Part shown: positions 26,301-34,430 of the stretch, in pieces
Position numbering within the stretch: the stretch's first letter is position 1
Layout: each line of letters opens with the position of its first letter
Assembly (NCBI GenBank): GCA_905233445.1
Contig: CAJOEP010000008.1
Location: forward strand, 1 to 64,000
Source of the DNA: an uncultured Bacteroidales bacterium
GTDB taxonomy: Bacteria; Bacteroidota; Bacteroidia; Bacteroidales; F082
DNA: 64,000 bases
Reading direction: 5' to 3'
Notes under the pieces: model-generated
The model's database searches: none
Told to the model about the DNA's origin: nothing
The model's input: only the letters and a program-made list of their open reading frames with translations
Made by a program: the position numbers and the translations under genes

Positions 26301-26742
26301 ACTGCACTTCTCCATAAGGATAATTGCTTCGTTGAGCATTAACATAGCCATCAGTCGGGAAAATATGATGCAAGTCGCGTCCGGGGACAGTGCTCTCATC
26401 GCCATTGAACCAGTTCTTGGGCCAAGAATGCTCACGATTAAAGCAGTCGCCTTCCTTCTCATAAGTGCCGCATTGCTGATTATTATTATAATTATAGGTG
26501 TAATTAGCTCCGTCGGAATACATATCCCACACGACATTGTTGCCCTTGGTGTCAGTGTTTTTGAAGGCATTCCAAATGTTATCGTATGTAATAGTTGTAT
26601 GCTCGTCAATGATGTCGTGCAGCGCTGCTTTAAGCTGAGTACCAGTGAGACCTTCGGCGGAATCATAATACCCCGCAGGAATCTGAGCCTGCAGCGTGGC
26701 AGCAGCTACACACAGAAACAACAATATGTATAATCGTCTCAT
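23350..26742 (-). CDS. Secreted endonuclease I family protein with duplicated beta domains and T9SS tag
   Basis: About 1130 residues. The start at 26742 (MRRLYILLFLCVAAATLQAQ) gives a signal peptide; 26781 would overlap the promoter. The endonuclease I domain (about 20-270) carries CFNREHSWPKNWF and PGRDLHHIFPTDGYVNAQR, the His/Asn metal-finger active site of extracellular DNases. Two homologous units of about 190 residues follow, each with a SIxFxxQGYxNxQ(E/D)(V/I)T strand, a KYY(A/T)S segment, a WTGNESSVTFTIGG or WSGNSSSVTFTLGD segment, and a repeat ending FVNWTK. A surface-adhesin-like region and a type A T9SS domain (SQNGVYIFRLIGESVKTQKIVVK) end the protein. It probably degrades extracellular DNA at the cell surface. 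Confidence 0.9.
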   Translation of the reverse strand: MRRLYILLFLCVAAATLQAQIPAGYYDSAEGLTGTQLKAALHDIIDEHTTITYDNIWNAFKNTDTKGNNVVWDMYSDGANYTYNYNNNQQCGTYEKEGDCFNREHSWPKNWFNGDESTVPGRDLHHIFPTDGYVNAQRSNYPYGEVQSASWTSANGSKLGTCKSSLGYNGTVFEPIDEYKGDFARALMYMSVRYYGEDSGWGTSGMTNKSVINDWAMTMLLRWHHDDPVDDKERNRNNVIYSTYQHNRNPFIDNEDFAYMIWDHEWTNSYQIAVAANPVAGGSVSLVSAVADTVSIDFSAQGYSNEQEVTGATIDDNVSVAFNKGTNNSNPPKYYASGTAIRCYGGNYFTVGTTSGSITKIKLTYGGSDGSNAITTNAGSFSTNTWTGNESSVTFTIGGTSGNRRIKAIEVIYSHEGSPVQQAICANGTLVTITATPNASYHFVNWTKGGTEISTNQTYNFTVSENATYQANFEINTYTISVAANTGGSAFIGDAPSPSTTVSINFSQQGYTNAQDITDVNVDDNIIITFGKGNNTQNSPKYYTSDASVRCYAKNTIVVSKKANSNVSITSITLSFASYSPAATITPNVGALSGATWSGNSSSVTFTLGDSGQRRITQMSITYSGGAPATEATFNHGATATITAVPTSGYSFVNWTKDNAPVSANVSYEFTVTEAGAYTANFTSNTVSESTLIPSLTLAENVTFTINPNIILTVDGPITQATGAKIVIEDGGQLVNSSSGVTATVKKNVTQWVTSPSINGWHAISTPVNDVNFNNVANLTSSAYNVYRLNEPNLLWENSQDVAGGHSFSTFEKGRGYLYRKGDNSQISYNGTLNYGTVTYPLTYTSAATKGFHLIGNPYPHNIYKGANAAIPNTYLEDGFYTLSSAGGWVVGYDHTTPIAPCQAILVQAKSSVTSENLIMTNTTATGVSKDFNDNIMFAVSNSSYEDVAYAVFKDGHGLNKVEHRNEAIQKLYIQYNGEDFAIANIGEDTHAFNLNFHTPKTGIYTMNIKPSGDFSYLHLIDNIIGEDIDLLLDDEYSFVSSKSDKENRFVVKFKYQSSSDSDDEIFVYQSGDEMVVDGVGELQIFDVMGRIVSKQYVNGMETIIKPSQNGVYIFRLIGESVKTQKIVVK

Positions 26743-26756
26743 TAAAAAATTTTTTG

Positions 26757-26764
26757 CAAAATTA
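26757..26764 (-). promoter_or_regulatory. -7 element (TAATTTTG) for the endonuclease gene
   Basis: TAATTTTG on the minus strand, 14 bp upstream of the ATG at 26742, facing away from the ABC operon promoter. Confidence 0.6.
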
Positions 26765-26796
26765 ATTTTTTTTCTTGACATGTAAAAAAATTGTTG

Positions 26797-26804
26797 TATT
26801 TTTG
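26797..26804 (+). promoter_or_regulatory. -7 element (TATTTTTG) of the ABC/GntR operon
   Basis: TATTTTTG, with TTGACA at 26775-26780 upstream. The palindrome at 26808-26827 begins 4 bp downstream, so a bound repressor would cover the start of transcription. Confidence 0.7.
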
Positions 26805-26807
26805 CAG

Positions 26808-26827
26808 TGTATTAGATGACTAATACA
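26808..26827. promoter_or_regulatory. Perfect palindrome, probable operator of the GntR/YtrA-like regulator
   Basis: TGTATTAG and CTAATACA flank an ATGA spacer, an exact 8-bp inverted repeat just after the -7 element. Read more widely it is AGTGTA - 12 bp - TACAGA, close to the AGTGTA/TACACT half-sites I recall for YtrA-family repressors. The operon ends with a YtrA-like gene, so autoregulation is the natural reading. Confidence 0.7.
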
Positions 26828-26857
26828 GAAGTAGAATGACAATAAAAAATTTATAAC

Positions 26858-27682
26858 ATGATTAAAATCAATAATTTAGACTTCGCTTACAAGAACACGC
26901 AAGTCTTCAAAAGCATCAGCTTGGAGTTCCAAAAGGGAAACATCTACGGACTTTTGGGCGAAAACGGTGTCGGTAAGACCACCTTATTGAAATTAATATG
27001 CGGTCTGCAGACGCCACAACACGGCAGCGTGACAGTTGACGAACTCACGCCATCAGAACGTCAACCCGAGTTCCTGCAGAATGTGTACTTCCTTCCTGAG
27101 GAAGTTATCACCGAGGACACCACGCCAGAGAAATTCATCCAGAAAATCGGATGCTTCTACCCTCGTTACGACTTTGGTCTTTTCAATAAACTTATGGGAG
27201 AGCTTGAAGTTGATTTGTCGAAGAAATTCAACGAGCTTTCGCACGGACAGAAGAAGAAAGCTCTGTTGGCATGCGCGCTCTCATTACAGACCGACTATCT
27301 TTTCCTCGACGAACCGACCAACGGCCTCGATATTCCTTCTAAAGCCTTGTTCCGTAAGGTGATTTCGCAATATTGCAGCGACGAGACCACCGTCATCATC
27401 TCGACCCATCAGGTGAAAGATGTTGAAAACCTCATCGACCCTATCGTGATTTTGGACCGCGACGACGTTTTGCTGAACGCCAGCTTCGCCGAAATCACCG
27501 ACAAGATTTACTTCGAATACGGTCCGGAAAGGATTCAGAACGCCTACTACACCGAGATGCTGCCGGGCGGCTACATCAACGTGCTGCCAAACACAGAACA
27601 CATGGAGAGCAACGTCAACATCGAGGCGCTGTTCAATGCGGTAATGAAGAATAAAGAAACCATCAAAAACTTAATGAAATGA
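26858..27682 (+). CDS. ABC transporter ATP-binding protein
   Basis: A 274-residue cytoplasmic ATPase subunit. Visible motifs are Walker A LLGENGVGKTTLLKLI, signature FNELSHGQKKKALLACAL, Walker B DYLFLDEPTNGLDIPSK, and the H-loop IISTHQVKDVENL. Its C-terminal extension (about 200-274) is typical of ATPases paired with YtrA-regulated ABC-2 exporters. The next gene overlaps it by 4 bp and encodes the likely membrane partner. Confidence 0.93.
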   Translation: MIKINNLDFAYKNTQVFKSISLEFQKGNIYGLLGENGVGKTTLLKLICGLQTPQHGSVTVDELTPSERQPEFLQNVYFLPEEVITEDTTPEKFIQKIGCFYPRYDFGLFNKLMGELEVDLSKKFNELSHGQKKKALLACALSLQTDYLFLDEPTNGLDIPSKALFRKVISQYCSDETTVIISTHQVKDVENLIDPIVILDRDDVLLNASFAEITDKIYFEYGPERIQNAYYTEMLPGGYINVLPNTEHMESNVNIEALFNAVMKNKETIKNLMK

Positions 27683-28524
27683 ACAACACATTAGATATCA
27701 GCAGATTAGGAAAAGTCATCAAGCATGACGCAATGAGCTTTTTTCAGAATTTGAGCCTGGCGCTCATAGTTTTATGGGCTATTCCTGTCGCAATCTGGCT
27801 TTTCAGCAGCCTGACACCCGGCGATGGCCACATGGAGACTCTATCAAGAATCAGCATTATCGGGACATTGCTGAAGATTATCATCATCCTTGCTCCTGCA
27901 AGACTTTACAAATACTGCAACGACTCACGCAAAGGTATTGGATATGCTATGCTGCCGGCATCTTCGCTCGAGAAATTCATAAGTATGGTGTTTTACTGTG
28001 TCATCGTGGCTCCTGTGTTATATCTGGCAGGCGCACTCGCCGTTGACTCTGTCCTGACGCTCATCGGCGGACCTTACGAAGGCTTCGCGATAACAGAATA
28101 TTTCGACAAATTAGCACAATTAAAGCACTTTGGTGTCGAGAGCGGCTTTATGCTTGACGGAGATTACCCTGTTTATGAAGATTATGCAAAAATCTTGTCC
28201 CCGACAGTGTTGGTATTATCAAACATCCTTGGTTTATTGATGCTTTCAACGGTTTTCATGTTCGGCAATATGGTCTTCAAAAAGCGTAAAACCGGCAAAA
28301 TGATTGGCATTCTCGTCCTTTTGTTCATCGTTTTCATGATTGTTATGGTTAATTACGTGTCAAATCATGAACAATATTTCCAACAAATGTGCGAGGAAAA
28401 TGCAGCTGCTTTCTTCAAACGCCTGATATATTTCACCTCGCGCGCATCGTTAGTAATTGAAGCCGTTGTTTCGGTCGTGATGCTGTGGCTGACATATTAC
28501 AAGATTAAAACTCAAAAATACTAA
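27679..28524 (+). CDS. ABC-2-like membrane partner of the ATPase
   Basis: A 281-residue protein with about six hydrophobic segments: near 25-42, 60-78, 98-120, 170-195, 208-225 and 250-275. It starts inside the ATPase stop codon (ATGA), a coupling typical of ABC subunits. No conserved ABC-2 motif is obvious, so the assignment rests on topology and position. With the ATPase it probably forms a small exporter or membrane-stress transporter, as in YtrA-controlled operons of other bacteria. Confidence 0.75.
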   Translation: MNNTLDISRLGKVIKHDAMSFFQNLSLALIVLWAIPVAIWLFSSLTPGDGHMETLSRISIIGTLLKIIIILAPARLYKYCNDSRKGIGYAMLPASSLEKFISMVFYCVIVAPVLYLAGALAVDSVLTLIGGPYEGFAITEYFDKLAQLKHFGVESGFMLDGDYPVYEDYAKILSPTVLVLSNILGLLMLSTVFMFGNMVFKKRKTGKMIGILVLLFIVFMIVMVNYVSNHEQYFQQMCEENAAAFFKRLIYFTSRASLVIEAVVSVVMLWLTYYKIKTQKY

Positions 28525-28541
28525 CATATAACTGATTAACT

Positions 28542-28898
28542 ATGGATTTTAACGGACATAAGCCTATATATCTGCAGATTTACGATCATGTTTGCGAGCG
28601 CATTCTGAGCGGTGAGTTCCGCAGCGGAGACCGTGTGATGTCGGTGAGAGAGCTGGGAGTGGAGCTGGGAGTGAACCCCAACACGGTGATGCGGGCATTC
28701 GAGCGACTGCAGATGAAAGAGATTATCGCGACCAAGCGCGGAATCGGATTCTACGTTTGCGAGGACGCAAAGGAGAAGATTCTTTCGGAACAGAAGAAAG
28801 ACTTTTTGGAAAACGAAGTGCCGGAGTTCCTGAAAAAAATGGAATTGTATGGAATTAAAATAGAAGAAATTGTATCTTTGCAACAAAATTCAAAATAG
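28542..28898 (+). CDS. GntR-family regulator, YtrA subfamily
   Basis: A 118-residue DNA-binding protein. The winged-helix part (GHKPIYLQIYDHVCERILSGEFRSGDRVMSVRELGVELGVNPNTVMRAFERLQMKEIIATKRGIGFYV) is typical of GntR regulators. The remaining 35 residues form a short helical tail, the mark of the YtrA subfamily, which lacks a large effector domain. It is the third gene of the ABC operon and likely binds the palindrome at 26808-26827. Its last codons contain the promoter element of the next gene. Confidence 0.9.
   Translation: MDFNGHKPIYLQIYDHVCERILSGEFRSGDRVMSVRELGVELGVNPNTVMRAFERLQMKEIIATKRGIGFYVCEDAKEKILSEQKKDFLENEVPEFLKKMELYGIKIEEIVSLQQNSK
28873..28880 (+). promoter_or_regulatory. -7 element (TATCTTTG) inside the 3' end of the GntR gene
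   Basis: TATCTTTG lies in the last codons of the regulator gene, 23 bp before the M16 peptidase ATG. It should transcribe the peptidase independently of the ABC operon. Confidence 0.65.
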
Positions 28899-28903
28899 TA
28901 AAA

Positions 28904-31759
28904 ATGAAAAAATTAATTCTATCATTAGTTATTTTATTGAGCGTCAATGTTATGAACGCTCAATTGAAAGTCAAGACAACTTATCTTGACAATGGTTTGA
29001 AGGTGGTGATGGCTGAAGACCACAGCTCACCGAAGGCTTACGGCGCAGTGTATGTGCATGCCGGCAGCAAGAACGACCCTCTCGATGCCACAGGTATGGC
29101 TCACTATTTCGAGCATATCATGTTCAAGGGCACCGACAAGATCGGGACCATCAACTGGGAGGCCGAGAAGGTGTATCTCGACAGCATCGACATCATGTAC
29201 GACAAGCTACATGAGACTACCGACGTCAACGAGCGCGCTGCCATCCAGCAGAAAATCAACGAATTGTCGATTGCTTCAACAGAATACGCCATCCCGAACG
29301 AGGTTGACGTGATTCTCACCAAGATGGGCGGCACCGGTCTCAACGCTGGTACAGCCTACGACCAGACTATGTACTTCAATGCCTTCCCTGCAAACCAGAT
29401 AGGCAAGTGGATGGATGTGTATGCAGAGCGTTTCCGCTATCCTGTGTTCCGTCTCTTCCAGAGCGAGCTTGAAACCGTGTATGAGGAGAAAAACATGTAC
29501 GGCGACGGTCCTATCAACGCATTTCAGGAGTATATGTTCAAAGAAGTCTTCGGCGAGCATCCTTACGGCCGTCCGGTCATAGGTCTCACCGAACATCTTA
29601 AGAACCCGCAGACCAGCAAGATGCGTGAATTCTTCAATACTTACTACGTTGCCAACAACATGACTCTCATCCTCGTCGGCGACTTCAACATTGAAGAGAT
29701 AGAGCCTATGGTAGCAGAGAAATTTGGCAGCTGGCGCAGCGGCGAGATCCCAGCACAGCCTGAATTCACATTGCCTGAGTTCAAAGGACAGACTTTGAAG
29801 GAAGTCAGACTGACACCTATCAAAGTCGGTGTTTTAGCATGGCGTGGTGTGAAGGTTTCAGACCCCGACAACCTCCCTCTCAGCATCGCTTGCAGCATCT
29901 TCAGCAACGGTGAGACCGGCCTCATGGACAAAGACATGCTCGACGGCAACATCATGATGGCGGCTCTTATGCCACTCTCACTTGAAGACCACGGCGCCAA
30001 CATCATCATCTACGTCCCGAATATCATCGGTCAGTCGCACAAGAAAGCCGAGCAATACATCTTCGCAAGTTTGGACAAACTGAAAAAAGGCGAGTTCAGC
30101 GACGACCTCTTCGAGGCTATCCGCATCAACATGCTGAAAGAACGCGAGCAGGAGACCGAAAGCCTTAACAGTTTGGCACAACTCTTCCTCGAACTCGAGC
30201 AGCGCGGAATGACCTACGAAGACTATCTCGCTGAGACAGAACGCATTAAGACCATCACCAAAGAAGAAGTCGTGGCAATCGCCAATAAATATTTCGGTGA
30301 AGATTACCTCGATGTCCGTTCGAAAATGGGCTTCCCAGACAAGGACAAGGTTGACAAGCCTAACTGGAAGCCTATCGAGGCAAAGAACACCGAAGCCATG
30401 TCTGATTTCGCCAAGATGATTGACGCCGAAGAGGTTCCACAGGTCACTCCACAGGTCATAGAGTTTGGCAAAGACGTCGAAATCACTAAGGTCAACGATT
30501 GTTTCACAATGTATTCATCGAAGAATCCTTACAACGATATCTTCAACCTGAATATAGAATACAACTATGGTTTAATCAGCAATCCCGACCTCGGACGCGC
30601 CATTGCCTACTATGAGATGCAGGGTACCGAGAATATGAGTTTCGAAGAATTAAGCCTTGAGCTTCAGAAACTTGGAGCCAGCATATCATTAAGTGCAGGC
30701 AATACCACCAACACTGTGTCAATTGAAGGTTTCGAAAAGGATTTCGATAAGATTCTAGCTCTTTGCTCAGAAAAACTCTTCAATCCGGCAAACAATGAGA
30801 AGAAGAAAGACATCATCTACGATAATGAGAAGGTAGAGGAGCAGACATTGAAAGAAGACCCTTCGGAATGGGCTCACGCAGTACGCGCCTACGCCTTGTA
30901 TGGCGAGAAATCAGTGTTTTTGGCAAAGACACCACTGAAACAATGGAAGAAACGTACAGGTGCCGAACTCATTGAGGAAGTGAAGACTGCACACAAATAC
31001 AACGGTCAGGTTTTGTTTGTTGGAAACATTGATAATCAGAAAGTTATTGAAGGATTAGACAAATACAACCTTGTGAACAACGATGCCATCAAAGCCGAAA
31101 AACAGTATAAAGTTGAAAAGCAATACACTGATAATCAAATATTTATGGCTCACAATAAGAAGTTCCGTCAGAGCAATATTTTCATGTATGTGCCAAGCGA
31201 GACTCTGAATCAGAAAGACAAAGCGATAAGCCAAGTATTCAACAAATACTTTGGCACCGACATGTACTCAATTGTGTTCCAAGAGATTAGAGAGTTCCGT
31301 TCGTTGGGATACACTGCCTACAGTTATTTCACTTACGACTATCTCAACAGAACACCGGGCTTTTTGTTAGGCTATCTCGGCACTCAGTCTGACAAGACCA
31401 ACGAAGGTATCGAGGTGTTCCACGACCTCATCACCAACATGCCAGAACGCCTCGAGAAATTCAACGCCTCGAAAGACGCACTGATTATGTCGCGCGCATC
31501 GAATTATGTCGGTTTCAGAAGCATGCCTGCAACCGTAAGCTCATGGATTGAGCAAGGTTACGATCACGATCCTCGCATGGAGGCAACAGAAATCATCAAG
31601 AAGACCGAATACAAAGACGTTAACGACTTCTATAAGAAATTCGTCGCCGACCGTCCTATTGTCATCATGATGTCGGGAAACAAGAAGAAAATCGACATGA
31701 AGGCACTGAACAAATACGGGAATGTGAAGGAATTGAAATATAAGGAGATCTTCAAATAA
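28904..31759 (+). CDS. M16-family (insulinase-like) zinc metallopeptidase
   Basis: A 951-residue exported peptidase with a signal peptide (MKKLILSLVILLSVNVMNAQ). The inverted zinc motif HxxEH is in MAHYFEHIMFKGTDKIG (about residues 66-82), and the distal Glu ligand is in LETVYEEKNMYGDGP. Two tandem M16 halves are present: the N-terminal active half and a C-terminal half (from about 520) without a zinc motif. This single-chain two-half layout is common in periplasmic M16 proteins of Bacteroidota, which degrade short peptides. Several Lys- and Glu-rich surface stretches are typical of the family. Confidence 0.93.
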   Translation: MKKLILSLVILLSVNVMNAQLKVKTTYLDNGLKVVMAEDHSSPKAYGAVYVHAGSKNDPLDATGMAHYFEHIMFKGTDKIGTINWEAEKVYLDSIDIMYDKLHETTDVNERAAIQQKINELSIASTEYAIPNEVDVILTKMGGTGLNAGTAYDQTMYFNAFPANQIGKWMDVYAERFRYPVFRLFQSELETVYEEKNMYGDGPINAFQEYMFKEVFGEHPYGRPVIGLTEHLKNPQTSKMREFFNTYYVANNMTLILVGDFNIEEIEPMVAEKFGSWRSGEIPAQPEFTLPEFKGQTLKEVRLTPIKVGVLAWRGVKVSDPDNLPLSIACSIFSNGETGLMDKDMLDGNIMMAALMPLSLEDHGANIIIYVPNIIGQSHKKAEQYIFASLDKLKKGEFSDDLFEAIRINMLKEREQETESLNSLAQLFLELEQRGMTYEDYLAETERIKTITKEEVVAIANKYFGEDYLDVRSKMGFPDKDKVDKPNWKPIEAKNTEAMSDFAKMIDAEEVPQVTPQVIEFGKDVEITKVNDCFTMYSSKNPYNDIFNLNIEYNYGLISNPDLGRAIAYYEMQGTENMSFEELSLELQKLGASISLSAGNTTNTVSIEGFEKDFDKILALCSEKLFNPANNEKKKDIIYDNEKVEEQTLKEDPSEWAHAVRAYALYGEKSVFLAKTPLKQWKKRTGAELIEEVKTAHKYNGQVLFVGNIDNQKVIEGLDKYNLVNNDAIKAEKQYKVEKQYTDNQIFMAHNKKFRQSNIFMYVPSETLNQKDKAISQVFNKYFGTDMYSIVFQEIREFRSLGYTAYSYFTYDYLNRTPGFLLGYLGTQSDKTNEGIEVFHDLITNMPERLEKFNASKDALIMSRASNYVGFRSMPATVSSWIEQGYDHDPRMEATEIIKKTEYKDVNDFYKKFVADRPIVIMMSGNKKKIDMKALNKYGNVKELKYKEIFK

Positions 31760-31850
31760 CAGTTATCAGTTGGCAGTTGGCAGTTACCAATTATAGGTCA
31801 ATTGCATGATAACTGGTAACTGCCAACTGCTAACTGTCAACTTCTAACTT
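31760..31850. repeat. Heptamer hairpin between convergent M16 and recN genes
   Basis: The left arm (31760-31787) is CAGTTAT, CAGTTGG, CAGTTGG, CAGTTAC. The right arm (31811-31845) is AACTGGT, AACTGCC, AACTGCT, AACTGTC, AACTTCT. The arms are complementary. The array starts right after the M16 stop and contains the recN stop codon, so it is placed to terminate transcription from both sides. Confidence 0.85.
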
Positions 31851-33505
31851 AATATGACCTCGGCGGCACGAATTGCTTCCGGGGTTATTTTATCGTTTGA
31901 AAGCATTTTTGCTATCTCCGTAACGCGCTCTTCGTGAGACAGTTGTCTGATGCATGAGCGTGTTTTTTCGTTGTCTTCGTCCTTGTAAACGAAGAAATGG
32001 CTTTTGGCTTTTGATGCGATTTGCGGGAGATGCGTAATCGAAATTATTTGCAGGCTCTCCCCCATTTTATGCATGATGTCGCCCAGTTTCGCTGCCACCT
32101 CACCCGAAACGCCCGTGTCGATTTCATCGAAAATCAAGGTAGGGATGTAGTTGCTGCCGGCGGCTACCGCCTTGATAGCCAGCATCAAACGGGATAATTC
32201 ACCTCCAGAAGCCACCCGGCTCATGTCATCAGGAGCGATGCCTTTGTTGGCGGAGAAGAGGAAACGGATTTTATTGCGGCCGCTTGAAGAGAAATCAGAT
32301 ATATTAGAGAACTCAGAGATTTCTATCTCGAAAACTGCATGTGGCATTTTCAGCTGTCGCAGAATTTCAGTTACTGATTTCTCAAATGATACTTTAACTT
32401 TTCTACGCTTGTCGCTTAGATTATCAGCGAGTTTTGTAAGCTCTTTCTCGCATTTTTTGAGTTCCTGCTCCTTTTTTGCGATTTCCTCATCAATATTGGC
32501 AAAAGCACCGACTTTTTGCTGCAATTCTTCGCGAATCTTTAGTAATTCAGCATAATCGCTAACATGATGTTTCATCATCAGGCACTGAATCAAATCATAT
32601 CGTTCCTGGATATCATTTAATGAGTCGGCATCAAATTGTGTGCTATCTTGCAGATTATCAAGGTCTTGCGCTATGTCTTTCAGCTCTATTTTCGTTGAAT
32701 CGATGCGCTCAAGATACTGCTCGGCTTGAGGGAGATATCTTTTTAAACGATCAACGGAAGATTTCAAGTCATTGAGCTGGTTCAAAATCGAGTACTCGGA
32801 ATCGTTCAGAGAACTCAGAGACTGTGCAAGAAGCGTTTTTACTTCTTCAGCGTTTTCTAAAAGTTCCAATTTCTGGCCAACCTCTTCATATTCACCATCC
32901 TGCAAGTCTGCTTTTACCAATTCATCCAATTGAAATGCAAGAAAATCGTTTTCAGCGACGTTCTTTTGTGCCATTTCACGCAAACGTTTCAGCTCGTTTC
33001 GTAAAGCGACAAAAGAATTGTAAACTTTCTGATAATCAATGAGCAGCGAAGCGTTATCGGCAGCGTCATCGACGATTTTCAGCTGAAAATCGGCATTGGT
33101 CAGAAGTAACGAATCGTGTTGTGAGTGAATGTCAACCAATTGATTCCCAAGCTCTTTCAGTTGTTGAATTGTTACAGGAGTATCGTTAATAAACGCCCTC
33201 GACTTCTTTGTTGGTGAAAGCTCGCGGCGCAGGATCAGTTCTTCGTCTAAATCCAGGTCGTTTTCTACAAAGAAAGATTTAAACCGATCATTATCAATGA
33301 CGAATGACGCTTCAACGGTACATTTTTTTGTATCATCGAGCATGATATTTGTATCGACACGTTCTCCAAGAACGAATTCCAAAGCTCCGAGCAAGATTGA
33401 TTTTCCCGCTCCTGTCTCGCCGGTAATAACGCTGAATCCATTATCAAATGTTATTGACAATGAGTCAATTAAGGCATAATTACCGATTGTGAGATGTTTA
33501 AGCAT
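31844..33505 (-). CDS. recN: DNA repair protein RecN
   Basis: A 553-residue SMC-like ATPase for double-strand break repair. Walker A is VITGETGAGKSILLGAL (about 28-44). A central coiled coil (about 150-370) is rich in Leu, Lys and Glu. The C-terminal head has MSRVASGGELSRLMLAIKAV (signature) and TLIFDEIDTGVSGEVAAKLG (Walker B), then ITHLPQIASKAKSHFFVYK. It is last in the bamD-rpoZ-coaBC-porD-recN run, starting 5 bp after porD. Its stop codon lies inside a heptamer repeat. Confidence 0.97.
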   Translation of the reverse strand: MLKHLTIGNYALIDSLSITFDNGFSVITGETGAGKSILLGALEFVLGERVDTNIMLDDTKKCTVEASFVIDNDRFKSFFVENDLDLDEELILRRELSPTKKSRAFINDTPVTIQQLKELGNQLVDIHSQHDSLLLTNADFQLKIVDDAADNASLLIDYQKVYNSFVALRNELKRLREMAQKNVAENDFLAFQLDELVKADLQDGEYEEVGQKLELLENAEEVKTLLAQSLSSLNDSEYSILNQLNDLKSSVDRLKRYLPQAEQYLERIDSTKIELKDIAQDLDNLQDSTQFDADSLNDIQERYDLIQCLMMKHHVSDYAELLKIREELQQKVGAFANIDEEIAKKEQELKKCEKELTKLADNLSDKRRKVKVSFEKSVTEILRQLKMPHAVFEIEISEFSNISDFSSSGRNKIRFLFSANKGIAPDDMSRVASGGELSRLMLAIKAVAAGSNYIPTLIFDEIDTGVSGEVAAKLGDIMHKMGESLQIISITHLPQIASKAKSHFFVYKDEDNEKTRSCIRQLSHEERVTEIAKMLSNDKITPEAIRAAEVILS

Positions 33506-33510
33506 TGAGA

Positions 33511-34425
33511 TTACATTTTCGGTTTTGCATTGAGCAATTCTTCGTATTCTTCGGCGTGTGTAGGGTCGAGTTCGCGCAGAGTGTTGACAGCTTTAGTGCG
33601 TTCCTGTTGTGGACCTATCGAATACACGTTTTTCCATTCGTCGCGTTTGGTGTCGTTAAGAATTTGGAAATAATACAGGTTCGGCTTGCTGCTATAAACC
33701 GATTTTATGTAATCGAGCGATTTTGTAATTGTAGCACGACCTTCATCGACTTTTCCGTTGCCCATAACATCGAGTCCAAGTCTGTGATATTCATAGAGGA
33801 ACTGACGAATCGGGCGGTATGCTGGGTTTGTGAAGTTTTCGAGCAGCCAATAGCGGTTTCTGTAGCTGTCGAATGCTTTCCAACCGGCATCGGCCGAGCT
33901 TTGTGCTTGAGTCACAACCTGTTCGGCTGCTTTATACATCTGGTCGCCTCCATAAAGTCCGAACGTGTCGAAATACACTCCTAGGCAGTAGTAAGCATAG
34001 AATGCGAGCATTGAGGTGAGGTTCGACATGTATGAATTGTCGTCAAAATCAAGTGGTTGCGATTCGACATACACGAAATTAAAGTCATTATCGACATAAT
34101 TGAGCAGCGTACTGTTGTAGTTCGACTTATAAATAGGGCGGCGCAAACCGATATTGAGTTCACCTGTGATGCTGTTGCCATCCCTGCTTTTCACCACTAT
34201 CACCATCGTTCCTTCAATGCGTTCCTGCTCTTCAAATCTGATATTCGTCCACACGCGGCTGTTCATGAAGTTCATCACGGCTTCCTGAAGAGCCTCGTAG
34301 ATACGCTGGTCGGTACCTGCCACCTGTTTGGTGTTTACCGTCACCGTAAAGTTAAACTCCTGAGCCTTAATGCTTTGTGATAAAAAGCAGAGCAGAAACA
34401 ATATCGGGATGATGATTTTTTTCAT
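33511..34425 (-). CDS. porD: DUF4835 / type IX secretion protein PorD
   Basis: A 304-residue exported protein with a signal peptide ending SQSIKAQ. The start of the mature part, FNFTVTVNTKQVAGTDQRIYEALQEAVMNFMNSRVWT, is the recognisable DUF4835 pattern. Later TSMLAFYAYYCLGVYFDTFGLYGG and YEYHRLGLDVMGNGK are also conserved. PorD belongs to the T9SS gene set of Bacteroidota, although its precise part in secretion is poorly defined. Its position between coaBC and recN is the usual one. T9SS cargo proteins occur elsewhere in this window, consistent with a working system. Confidence 0.9.
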   Translation of the reverse strand: MKKIIIPILFLLCFLSQSIKAQEFNFTVTVNTKQVAGTDQRIYEALQEAVMNFMNSRVWTNIRFEEQERIEGTMVIVVKSRDGNSITGELNIGLRRPIYKSNYNSTLLNYVDNDFNFVYVESQPLDFDDNSYMSNLTSMLAFYAYYCLGVYFDTFGLYGGDQMYKAAEQVVTQAQSSADAGWKAFDSYRNRYWLLENFTNPAYRPIRQFLYEYHRLGLDVMGNGKVDEGRATITKSLDYIKSVYSSKPNLYYFQILNDTKRDEWKNVYSIGPQQERTKAVNTLRELDPTHAEEYEELLNAKPKM

Positions 34426-34430
34426 AATGA

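Noticed and set aside
26858-28898. The ABC operon as an antibiotic resistance exporter
   Set aside because: The ATPase and membrane subunit carry no diagnostic motif for a substrate; only the YtrA-like control is supported.
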